Source: Thermoplasmata archaeon (GTDB lineage Archaea > Thermoplasmatota > Thermoplasmata > Thermoplasmatales > Thermoplasmataceae). From it: 10,133 nucleotides of DNA. Of this stretch, positions 1 through 5,374 are shown in pieces. The stretch is from the NCBI GenBank assembly GCA_021835185.1, contig JAKBQO010000011.1, positions 11,371-21,503 on the forward strand, given 5' to 3'. The translations under genes were made by a program, and so were the position numbers. The first letter of the stretch is position 1. Every line of letters starts with the position of its first letter. The notes beneath the pieces are model-generated. The model did not search any database. It was given only the letters and a program-made list of their open reading frames with translations, and was not told the origin of the DNA.

Positions 1-106
1 TGGTTAATCCCTATCTTCGTATATCTGCCAATAATCGCGAATATAGCACACTTTTGGGATATTATAATATTTTTATATATTCTCAATTATAACCGTCCTA
101 AATTAA
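1..106. other. Unassigned AT-rich left edge, possibly the tail of another transposon
   Basis: No complete gene is visible. Frame 1 on the plus strand is open from base 1 across this stretch (stop at 148-150) and near 85-111 reads NYNRPKLSG, faintly like the YNxxRPH region at the C-terminus of IS3-type integrases. That is too little to call. The stretch ends in a 26-base sequence shared with the end of the IS3-type remnant near 6076-6101, so it may be the right end of another copy of that element, inserted into the transposase remnant that begins at about 107. Confidence 0.25.
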
Positions 107-118
107 GTGGAACAGATC
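93..118 (+). repeat. Putative IS3-type element end, shared with 6076-6101
   Basis: Bases 93-118 and 6076-6101 match at 22 of 26 positions by eye, centred on the shared core AAATTAAGTGGA. At 6076-6101 this sequence is the right boundary of an IS3-type remnant. Here it falls where the homology to the large transposase of the tandem array begins. The likely reading is a second copy of the same element end that has truncated the transposase remnant. Confidence 0.4.
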
Positions 119-232
119 AAACTCATAGATACCGGTATTAATATGATCCTTGAGAATAATTTGAGTGATAATCCATACAGTGATAATGTAATGGCTCTGG
201 CAAAAGCATCACGGGACATGCATGCTTCTTAA
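107..232 (+). pseudogene. C-terminal remnant of DDE transposase (tandem-array IS family)
   Basis: The frame beginning at 107 reads to a TAA at 230-232 and encodes about 41 residues, including GINMILENNLSDNPYSDN. This aligns with the end of the intact transposase at 2996-4678 (GTRMILEDNLSDTPYNDQ), and the last residues (ALAKASRDMHAS against AAQASRNIQAA) also correspond. The same frame is closed by TAA at 104-106, and nothing of the catalytic domain is present. It is a dead fragment whose value is to show that three related elements once stood in tandem. No start codon or promoter is assigned. Confidence 0.8.
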
Positions 233-433
233 TAGATAAAATATCCATATGCAATAATATCCAGGATATATGTTTAACCGCAGGGTATTGTAAAAATAGC
301 TATTTATCAGCAATAACAGTTGAAAGTAAATAATTCTTAACATAAGTTTTAGAAATCACTGGAGATTATATGATTCCTAACAATATCAGAAGGTGTTGAT
401 ATTATTTATCCAACGGTATATAATTGCCATAGC
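107..433 (+). mobile_element. Truncated right end of a third IS of the tandem-array family
   Basis: The left part of the element is missing. What remains is the transposase C-terminus (107-232), about 170 bases of noncoding sequence, and the right terminal repeat at 403-433. The terminal 31 bases match the right end of the downstream element (4724-4754) at 26 of 31 positions, including the outermost run AATTGCCATAGC. The gap between stop codon and element end (about 200 bases) is longer than in the downstream element (76 bases), so extra sequence has been gained or the subtype differs. It is followed directly by ATTTTA and the next element. Confidence 0.75.
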
Positions 434-448
434 ATTTTAGCTATGGCA
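425..448. repeat. Perfect palindrome formed by abutting IS ends
   Basis: TGCCATAGC (425-433) is followed by the six bases ATTTTA and then its exact reverse complement GCTATGGCA (440-448). The left arm is the right terminus of the truncated element and the right arm is the left terminus of the next. The arrangement resembles the joined ends of a circularised or tandem-dimer IS. Confidence 0.85.
433..440. repeat. Target duplication or spacer copy 1 (cATTTTAg)
   Basis: ATTTTA (434-439), flanked by C and G, separates the truncated element from the first full element. The same eight bases recur at 2570-2577 and 4754-4761. The duplication is six bases (ATTTTA) or eight (CATTTTAG), depending on whether the terminal G/C belongs to the inverted repeat. 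Confidence 0.75.
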
Positions 449-510
449 GCCATTGAGTGTTGAATAATTTGTGAATTTTGTATAATTTTCATTGAAAATA
501 CATGATTTCG

Positions 511-522
511 AAAGGTTTATAT
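511..522 (+). promoter_or_regulatory. TATA promoter of first OrfA
   Basis: AAAGGTTTATAT combines a purine-rich BRE-like segment with a TATA box (TTTATAT, 516-522). The OrfA ATG at 544 lies about 25 bases from the TATA centre, so the message is probably leaderless. The segment from CGAAA through TTTATATTG is conserved at 2649-2662 in the sister element. Confidence 0.7.
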
Positions 523-524
523 TG

Positions 525-544
525 TATGTGGTAATTACCACATA
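525..544. promoter_or_regulatory. Perfect 20-bp palindrome, candidate operator over the transcription start
   Basis: TATGTGGTAATTACCACATA is a perfect dyad centred between 534 and 535. It fills the space between the TATA box and the first base of the OrfA start codon, so a bound protein would cover the expected transcription start. The sister element has an imperfect version at the same place (2662-2685). Autoregulation by an element-encoded protein is the inferred role. Confidence 0.6.
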
Positions 545-855
545 TGACATTAGTGCCACATAAGGTTAGGAGAAATGGAAAAGAATATTATGAACTGATA
601 GAGGAGAAGAGGGTTAATGGGAAGGTTGTGCAGAAGTACATAGGATACCTTGGAAAGGACCCTAAGGCAAAGAATGAGTTAAAGGCTTCAGATATATTGC
701 CATATGTGGAGAGGCTGTTAAAGCACGGAATATCACAGGAAGAGATTGATGAAATATTGAAGAAGATAGGGATAGAATACGATGCATGGCCAATAACTAA
801 AATAATTATAGAGAATGATCTGAAGCTGGATAAAATATATTTGAAGCTAAAATGA
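544..855 (+). CDS. IS accessory protein OrfA (split transposase N-terminal module)
   Basis: A 103-residue protein. Residues 7-38 (KVRRNGKEYYELIEEKRVNG to IGYLGK) match the pattern of the N-terminal arm in IS1634/IS4-type transposases: charged residues, GKxYYxLxE, a basic turn, GKVxQ, then a YLGK end. Here that arm is a separate polypeptide. The second half has an amphipathic helical stretch (GISQEEIDEILKKIGIEY) and a conserved WPITKIIIENDLKL segment shared with the sister protein at 2685-2999. It has no DDE residues, so it cannot be a transposase alone; DNA end binding or repression of its own promoter is inferred. The ATG sits at the edge of the palindrome and about 25 bases from the TATA box, which supports this start. 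Its TGA overlaps the OrfB ATG (ATGA), so the two are translationally coupled. Confidence 0.8.
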   Translation: MTLVPHKVRRNGKEYYELIEEKRVNGKVVQKYIGYLGKDPKAKNELKASDILPYVERLLKHGISQEEIDEILKKIGIEYDAWPITKIIIENDLKLDKIYLKLK

Positions 856-2429
856 TTAAAATTGCATTCAGCACTGTTCTTAATAAATGCCCTTTATGTG
901 GCAATAAGTTAAGGTTTTACAGGCCATACAGGAGAACTGCAAAATCCATTGAAGGGGATTTCATTGCTGTGCACAGGCTAAAGGTATGCAAGAATGATGG
1001 CATTGTATATAAGTCAGATAAACTGGAAGATATAATAAGGAATAAATGCACATATGCAAATGATGTAATATTAAAGGCAGCCAGGGATAGGTTCGTATAT
1101 GGGAGATCATGTTCGGAGATATCATCATATGCAGGAATATCCGAAAGGCATGCGGGAAGGGCAGGCAATAGTATTATTGAAGCATTCAGAATAAACCATT
1201 ATGGGAATATAGCAAAAATAAAAGAATTCATGGAATCGTACATACTCCAGATAGATGGCACAGCAGATTCTGAATATAATATTATAGTTGCAGCAAAGGA
1301 TGCCATTACAGGATTTGTTATAGATGCACAGCATATATTCCCGGAATCATATGGCAATATCAGGAATGTGCTTGTTAATATTAGGGAAAGGTTTGGAACA
1401 CCTTCAGGATCAATATCGGACATGAGGTCTGGAATACTGGAAGCATTGAAGGATGCATTTCCAGGAATGCCTGTAAGAATATGCCTGATGCATTTCTTAA
1501 GGGATATAGGAAAGGATTTAATGGAAATACTGCACACAGAACTGGGAATAGCTATTAGCAGGATAGGGATAAAATCGCCATTAAAGGCTATTCTGAGGGA
1601 AATGCCAGAGTATAGCCAGAAAACATTATATGATATTGAAAATGGCTATTGCAGTGACATAAATAATATGGAAATAATGGGAATAAGGCATATACTTGAG
1701 GGATTGCTATTAATAAAATCATCAGGGTATGGCTTTCCATTCACATTAAGGCATTTGAATTTCTATAATGCATGCAGGGAAGCAGAGAATAGATTGCTAA
1801 AACTATATGCAAATGTTAAGTCGAAAGAATCATTAAATTATATCAATAATATTATGCAATTATTGCAGAAAATTACGGGCAATGGTAAAATTAAAGAGAA
1901 TGCAGATAAATTGTCAAATATCAATGCAATATTCAATAAATTGAGGAAAGCCTTCAATGTGCCTGACCATGGAAATCTATCCGATGATTTAAAGGATGAT
2001 ATTGCTGCACATGAACAGTGCAATAACATTATGGATGAACTGAAAGTATACACACATGCGGATATTCCTGGATATTTAATGAAAGCAATAAAGCTTGTAA
2101 TATCAAGGTACAGGAACAGGGAAACAATGTTATTTGCCAATAATAATGAACATAGCATACCAAGGACAAACAATGGAATGGAGCAGTTCTTCAGGAAACT
2201 GAGAAGGAATATACGCAAAAGGTGTGGCAATATAGCTACAGGAAACATGCTTGCAAATAATGGCGTTTCACTTGCAATATTCCAGAATATAGAGAATAAG
2301 GATTATGTAAAGGCAGTATTTGGAAACAACAATATTGCTTCAGTACTGGCAAAGCACATTATGCCATACAGGAATAATGGAATGACACATAAAAGATTAT
2401 ACAGCTTGTTGAAAAGGGCACTGATATGA
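852..2429 (+). CDS. DDE transposase OrfB, AT-rich copy, C-terminus truncated by frameshift
   Basis: A 525-residue transposase. It has an N-terminal zinc-ribbon-like set (C13, C16, C46, C66), then a helix-turn-helix around residues 84-108 (GRSCSEISSYAGISERHAGR). The catalytic core carries D135 (QIDGT), D190 (SISDMRSG), a C211-x2-H214 motif (RICLMHFLRD) and the probable catalytic E444 (NNGMEQFFRK). The C/H motif between the second D and the E is typical of the IS256/MULE/ISL3-like group of DDE enzymes. It starts at the ATGA overlap with OrfA. Compared with the copy at 2996-4678 it stops early: the missing tail lies in the minus-one frame just downstream (2426-2503). The core looks intact, so partial function is possible. 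Codons are strongly AT-biased (ATA, AAT, TTA), unlike the sister copy. Confidence 0.9.
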   Translation: MIKIAFSTVLNKCPLCGNKLRFYRPYRRTAKSIEGDFIAVHRLKVCKNDGIVYKSDKLEDIIRNKCTYANDVILKAARDRFVYGRSCSEISSYAGISERHAGRAGNSIIEAFRINHYGNIAKIKEFMESYILQIDGTADSEYNIIVAAKDAITGFVIDAQHIFPESYGNIRNVLVNIRERFGTPSGSISDMRSGILEALKDAFPGMPVRICLMHFLRDIGKDLMEILHTELGIAISRIGIKSPLKAILREMPEYSQKTLYDIENGYCSDINNMEIMGIRHILEGLLLIKSSGYGFPFTLRHLNFYNACREAENRLLKLYANVKSKESLNYINNIMQLLQKITGNGKIKENADKLSNINAIFNKLRKAFNVPDHGNLSDDLKDDIAAHEQCNNIMDELKVYTHADIPGYLMKAIKLVISRYRNRETMLFANNNEHSIPRTNNGMEQFFRKLRRNIRKRCGNIATGNMLANNGVSLAIFQNIENKDYVKAVFGNNNIASVLAKHIMPYRNNGMTHKRLYSLLKRALI

Positions 2430-2503
2430 TAATAAACAGCAGAATAAAAGACAATCCATATACAGATAAACTGTTTCAATCAATAAAATCTGTTAAAACA
2501 TAG
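2426..2503 (+). pseudogene. Frameshifted C-terminal tail of the first transposase
   Basis: Beginning at an ATG that overlaps the OrfB stop (ATGA, 2426-2429), this 25-codon frame encodes MIINSRIKDNPYTDKLFQ and ends at TAG 2501-2503. It aligns with the C-terminal segment MILEDNLSDTPYNDQMM of the intact sister transposase. The simplest reading is a one-base change that moved the tail out of frame. A programmed minus-one shift at the join cannot be excluded, but I see no heptameric slippery site there. Confidence 0.7.
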
Positions 2504-2550
2504 AATTCTGACATGTTAATTACTGGTATAAATACTATATACAGCACAGA

Positions 2551-2570
2551 CAGTCAATGTCCGGCATAGC
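2551..2570. repeat. Right inverted repeat of the first full element
   Basis: The reverse complement of this segment begins GCTATGCCGGACATTGACTG and matches the left end at 440-459 (GCTATGGCAGCCATTGAGTG) at 16 of 20 positions. It abuts ATTTTA and then the left end of the next element. The innermost six bases of the two abutting ends (2565-2570 and 2577-2582) also form a palindrome around ATTTTA. Confidence 0.75.
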
Positions 2571-2577
2571 ATTTTAG
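2570..2577. repeat. Target duplication or spacer copy 2 (cATTTTAg)
   Basis: The same ATTTTA as at 434-439 and 4755-4760 lies exactly between the right end of the first full element and the left end of the second. It is shared by both as their flanking repeat. Confidence 0.75.
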
Positions 2578-2607
2578 CTATGGCAATTATATTCCGTTAG
2601 ATGAATA
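2577..2607. repeat. Left inverted repeat of the second full element
   Basis: Begins GCTATGGCAATTATATTCCG and pairs with the complement of 4724-4754 with only two mismatches in 31 bases. Confidence 0.85.
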
Positions 2608-2648
2608 GCAATGTTTTGTATCATTTCTTGCGTAAAATACGGCGTACC

Positions 2649-2662
2649 GAAACATTTATATT
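2649..2662 (+). promoter_or_regulatory. TATA promoter of second OrfA
   Basis: CGAAACATTTATATT contains a TATA box (TTTATAT, 2655-2661) and is almost identical to the promoter of the upstream element. The centre lies about 27 bases before the ATG at 2685, which fits a leaderless transcript and argues against the longer reading frame that opens at 2601 upstream of the TATA box. Confidence 0.7.
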
Positions 2663-2685
2663 GTGGGATGTAATTACAGTCCACA
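2662..2685. promoter_or_regulatory. Imperfect palindrome, candidate operator
   Basis: A dyad centred between 2673 and 2674 with ten of twelve base pairs matched: TGTGG on the left answers CCACA on the right, around a GTAATTAC core. It occupies the same place as the perfect 20-bp palindrome at 525-544. Keeping the dyad while the coding sequences diverged suggests selection. Confidence 0.55.
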
Positions 2686-2999
2686 TGACAGTGAGACCTA
2701 AAAAAGTAACAAGAAAGGATGGAAATACCTATTACAGCCTTGTTGACGAAAAGCGTGTGAAAGGAAAGGTTGTGCAGAAGTATGTTGGATACCTTGGAAA
2801 GGACCTGCATTCGAAGAATGAGATCAAACTGGAGGACATACTGCCCTATATCAAAAGGCTCCTGGACAAGAAGATAAGCCAGGAGGATATAGATTCGATC
2901 CTGAAGAAGATCGGGATCGAGTATGATTCATGGCCAATAACAAAGATCATGATAGAGAACGATCTCAAGCTGAAGAAGACCTTCCTGAGGCTGAAATGA
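2685..2999 (+). CDS. IS accessory protein OrfA (split transposase N-terminal module)
   Basis: A 104-residue protein starting MTVRPKKVTRKDGNTYYSLV. It is homologous along its length to the protein at 544-855, with the same GxxYYxLxxEKRVxGKVVQKYxGYLGKD arm and the same C-terminal block IGIEYDSWPITKIMIENDLKLKK. The arm resembles the N-terminus of IS1634-type transposases. A frame open from an ATG at 2601 would add 28 residues, but that start lies inside the terminal repeat and upstream of the TATA box, and it has no counterpart in the sister element, so 2685 is preferred. The TGA overlaps the transposase start in ATGA. DNA-end recognition or repression at the adjacent dyad is an inference. Confidence 0.8.
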   Translation: MTVRPKKVTRKDGNTYYSLVDEKRVKGKVVQKYVGYLGKDLHSKNEIKLEDILPYIKRLLDKKISQEDIDSILKKIGIEYDSWPITKIMIENDLKLKKTFLRLK

Positions 3000-4678
3000 T
3001 CTCGGAGATCATATTCCGGACGGATCGCACTGTCTGCCCTCAGTGCCATTCCCGTCTTGTGGAATACAAGACGGAGAGGAGGACGATCAGATCATGGGAG
3101 ATGGGCGAGTTCACCGCAGTCCATAAAATCATGGGATGCAGAAGACATGGAACAATGTTCAGATCCGAAAGGCTGAAGTCCATCGTTAATCCACACTGCA
3201 TATACGCCAATGACATCATGATTGAGGCCTCCATGGGCAGGTTCATCCATGGACTTAGCTGCTCGGAAATATCCGAACAGGGCGGGATGAGGGGAATAAG
3301 CGGGAGCCATGCAAGGAATGTGACGAACATGGCACTCCGCATATTATCCAGGATTCATGAGGAAAGCTGGAAAAAGCTGAAGGGTGCCATGCATAATTAT
3401 GTGTTGCAGATAGACGGAACGACGGATTCGAAGTTTGACATGATCGTCGTTGTAAGGGATTCGATATCTAATTTCACTCTCCATGCGGAGAAATACGCCT
3501 CGGAATCATATGAGAACATCAAGGACATCCTGATGAAGGTGAAGGAAAGATTCGGATCGCCATCAGGATCCATATCCGATATGAGATCGGGCATACTCAC
3601 CGCCCTTGCAGAGGTCTTCCATGGAATGCCCATAAGGATCTGCTTGATGCACTTTCTCAGAGACCTTGGAAAGGGTCTGATGGTGGACATGCATAACAAT
3701 CTCGGTCTCAAGATAAACAGGAAGGGGATAAAATCGGCATTGAAATCCATTCTGAGATCAATGCCTGATTACGATCAGAATACACTGGAAGAGATAGAAA
3801 ACGGGTTCTGTTCCGACCGGGGAAAGATGGAGATCATGGCCATAAGGAGAATAATTGAACCGGTTCTTTCGGTTAACGGTAGTTCAGGCTATGGATTCCC
3901 GTTCTCCCTGAACCACCTGAACTTCTTCACTTCACTGAAAGAAGCGGGAAAGCTCTTATCTGAGCTTTCAGAAAAGGCAGCAGGCGAAGAATCCATGGAA
4001 CTGATCAGCAGTGCAAGGAAATACATAGGCCGCATAGTAACCGATCAGAGCATAGTGGAAACTGCAAAGAAACTCTCCGAGGTGAACATGCTCTTCCAGA
4101 AGCTTCGATTTGCCTTCCGGATCCCGGAAAAGGGCAATCTGTCGGATGACATTCCGGATGATGCATCCATTCACGATCAGTGCAACACGGTCATAGGGGA
4201 GATGGAAGTATACCTTCATGAGAACATAGCTCCTCACATAATCAGGGCTGCGAAACACATCATTGAAAGGTACCATGAGCGTGAAATCATGCTGTTTGCA
4301 AACAACGCAGATGGAACCATGCCAAGGACGAACAACGGCATGGAGAGGTTCTTCAGGAAGATCAGGAGGAATGTGAGGAAACGAAATGGCAATACAGCAA
4401 CAGGGCATGTTCTGGCACAGAGCGGTGTCCAGCTTGCCCTGTTCCAGAACCTGGACAACCCGATCTACGTGAAAACTGTCTTTGGTTCGGATGGGATCTC
4501 CGCTGTATTTGCAAAGCGGAGAGAACATTTCAGGAAACCTGGTATGACAGTGAGCACTGTTAATAAACTCGTAGCTGATGGAACAAGAATGATACTTGAG
4601 GACAATCTGAGCGATACTCCATACAACGATCAGATGATGAATGCGGCTCAGGCGTCAAGAAATATTCAGGCCGCTTAG
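2996..4678 (+). CDS. DDE transposase OrfB, intact GC-richer copy
   Basis: A 560-residue transposase. It has a zinc-ribbon-like cysteine set (C14, C17, C48, C68) and a helix-turn-helix around residues 86-110 (GLSCSEIS to ISGSHARN). The DDE core has D140 (QIDGTTDS), D195 (SISDMRSG), C216-x2-H219 (RICLMHFLRD) and E450 (NNGMERFFRKIRRN). The frame is open from an ATG at 2930, but the start at 2996 matches the homologue and gives the same ATGA coupling to OrfA; the extra 22 residues would be OrfA sequence read in another frame. The C-terminus (ILEDNLSDTPYNDQ) is complete and serves as the standard for the two damaged relatives upstream. I place it in the broad IS256/MULE-like DDE superfamily and do not claim a named IS family. 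Confidence 0.9.
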   Translation: MISEIIFRTDRTVCPQCHSRLVEYKTERRTIRSWEMGEFTAVHKIMGCRRHGTMFRSERLKSIVNPHCIYANDIMIEASMGRFIHGLSCSEISEQGGMRGISGSHARNVTNMALRILSRIHEESWKKLKGAMHNYVLQIDGTTDSKFDMIVVVRDSISNFTLHAEKYASESYENIKDILMKVKERFGSPSGSISDMRSGILTALAEVFHGMPIRICLMHFLRDLGKGLMVDMHNNLGLKINRKGIKSALKSILRSMPDYDQNTLEEIENGFCSDRGKMEIMAIRRIIEPVLSVNGSSGYGFPFSLNHLNFFTSLKEAGKLLSELSEKAAGEESMELISSARKYIGRIVTDQSIVETAKKLSEVNMLFQKLRFAFRIPEKGNLSDDIPDDASIHDQCNTVIGEMEVYLHENIAPHIIRAAKHIIERYHEREIMLFANNADGTMPRTNNGMERFFRKIRRNVRKRNGNTATGHVLAQSGVQLALFQNLDNPIYVKTVFGSDGISAVFAKRREHFRKPGMTVSTVNKLVADGTRMILEDNLSDTPYNDQMMNAAQASRNIQAA

Positions 4679-4723
4679 AGGAAATTATGAACTTTGAGGC
4701 AATGATCCAGAGAGGCATACAAT

Positions 4724-4754
4724 TATTCACCTAACGGAATGTAATTGCCATAGC
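4724..4754. repeat. Right inverted repeat of the second full element
   Basis: Ends AACGGAATGTAATTGCCATAGC; pairs with 2577-2607 at 29 of 31 positions. It also resembles 403-433, the right end of the truncated element, at 26 of 31. Confidence 0.85.
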
Positions 4755-4761
4755 ATTTTAG
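4754..4761. repeat. Target duplication or spacer copy 3 (cATTTTAg)
   Basis: The third copy of ATTTTA (4755-4760), at the outer right edge of the tandem array, where no further IS end follows. This is likely the original host target. The G at 4761 favours the eight-base CATTTTAG reading but does not prove it. Confidence 0.7.
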
Positions 4762-4774
4762 GAAAGCTTTAATA
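4762..4774 (+). promoter_or_regulatory. Promoter of the membrane-protein gene, adjacent to the IS end
   Basis: GAAAGCTTTAATA reads as a BRE-like purine run followed by a TATA element (CTTTAATA). The expected transcription start is near 4796, just before the ATG at 4809. The array inserted immediately upstream of this box. Confidence 0.45.
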
Positions 4775-4808
4775 GTTCTCTCGGATATTGGAATATACAG
4801 GTAAAATC

Positions 4809-5291
4809 ATGACGTCTAGAGGACACGTGTTTCAATTCAATGGGCAGGGCACTCACTTCTTGTCCATAGCCATAGTGGCTGAATTATCTCTTCTTGCAGT
4901 GCAGTTCATAATCGGAATGTGGATGAATCTCTTTGCAGTCTATCCTTCATATAACAATGCCTTTCCGATGTATGGAATGATGGATATTATGTTTTCAATT
5001 CCTGAACTTATGGTTCATATGATGATTGGCGTTCTTATTGGACTGTTGTCATTAATGATATTTATGATGACCCTGATGCTGGGGGACTATAAATCGATGG
5101 TCGTAAGTGCAATAGCATCAATCTCGATTTTACTTGCTGGATTAAGCGGTCTCGAATTCATATTTTCTAACTTCCAGAATAATACTTTCTCTTTCACTAT
5201 GTCCATTGGGTTTATCATCGCAGTCATTTCGTTCGTTTTTCTGCTTTATTCAATTTCGATAGAATCCAAGGCTGCGCATTTGCATTCATGA
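4809..5291 (+). CDS. Four-helix integral membrane protein of unknown function
   Basis: A 160-residue hydrophobic protein. Four likely transmembrane helices lie, counting from the ATG at 4809, at about residues 17-42 (LSIAIVAELSLLAVQFIIGM), 66-91 (LMVHMMIGVLIGLLSLMIFM), 96-120 and 126-149, with a short soluble N-terminus and a basic/His-containing tail (ESKAAHLHS). A histidine lies in helix 2 (VHMMIG) and a polar Q in helix 1 (VQFIIGMWMNLF). I do not recognise the family. An in-frame TTG at 4788 would add seven residues but lies before the expected transcription start, so ATG 4809 is preferred. No clear Shine-Dalgarno is present. No neighbour on either side suggests a function, and the upstream neighbourhood has been replaced by the IS array. 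Confidence 0.7.
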   Translation: MTSRGHVFQFNGQGTHFLSIAIVAELSLLAVQFIIGMWMNLFAVYPSYNNAFPMYGMMDIMFSIPELMVHMMIGVLIGLLSLMIFMMTLMLGDYKSMVVSAIASISILLAGLSGLEFIFSNFQNNTFSFTMSIGFIIAVISFVFLLYSISIESKAAHLHS

Positions 5292-5337
5292 CAAGTCATA
5301 TGTATTAAGCGGAATTAACTTTTGGCAGCGTCCCGAT

Positions 5338-5350
5338 TTACATTTATTAA
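5338..5350 (+). promoter_or_regulatory. TATA promoter of the decayed zinc-ribbon ORF
   Basis: TTACATTTATTAA contains a TATA-like box about 25-30 bases before the ATG at 5375, the same leaderless spacing seen for the other genes in the window. Confidence 0.4.
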
Positions 5351-5374
5351 GATACCTCCTCGTTATTGCCTCTC

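Larger units (their letters stand above)
440..2570 (+). mobile_element. Full-length two-ORF insertion sequence, AT-rich copy
   Basis: About 2.13 kb, bounded by imperfect inverted repeats: 440-459 pairs with the complement of 2551-2570 at 16 of 20 positions, starting GCTATG. It contains a promoter, a dyad operator candidate, OrfA (544-855) and OrfB (852-2429, with a frameshifted tail to 2503). It is flanked on both sides by ATTTTA. The terminal repeats differ from those of the neighbouring copies beyond the outer eight or so bases, so this is a different subtype. The transposase carries a zinc ribbon, a helix-turn-helix and a DDE core with a CxxH motif, like the broad IS256/MULE-type superfamily. 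I cannot name the IS family with certainty. Confidence 0.85.
2577..4754 (+). mobile_element. Full-length two-ORF insertion sequence, GC-richer copy
   Basis: About 2.18 kb, with a 31-bp inverted repeat: 2577-2607 against the complement of 4724-4754, matching at 29 of 31 positions (GCTATGGCAATTAyATTCCG at the tip). Gene order, promoter layout, dyad and ATGA overlap are the same as in the element at 440-2570. Both ORFs look intact, with the full-length transposase C-terminus, so this copy may be active. Its codon use is visibly richer in G and C than the upstream copy. It is flanked by ATTTTA on both sides. Its terminal repeats resemble those of the truncated element at 403-433 more than those of its immediate neighbour. 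Confidence 0.9.

Noticed and set aside
2601..2684. 28-residue N-terminal extension of the second OrfA
   Set aside because: The start lies within the terminal inverted repeat and upstream of the TATA box, and the extension is absent from the sister protein.
2930..2995. 22-residue N-terminal extension of the second transposase
   Set aside because: It is OrfA sequence read in another frame; the ATGA-overlap start at 2996 matches the sister element.
3968..4528. 186-codon minus-strand frame opposite the second transposase
   Set aside because: It is a shadow of the conserved transposase; the plus-strand protein has conserved catalytic residues and a homologue in the window.
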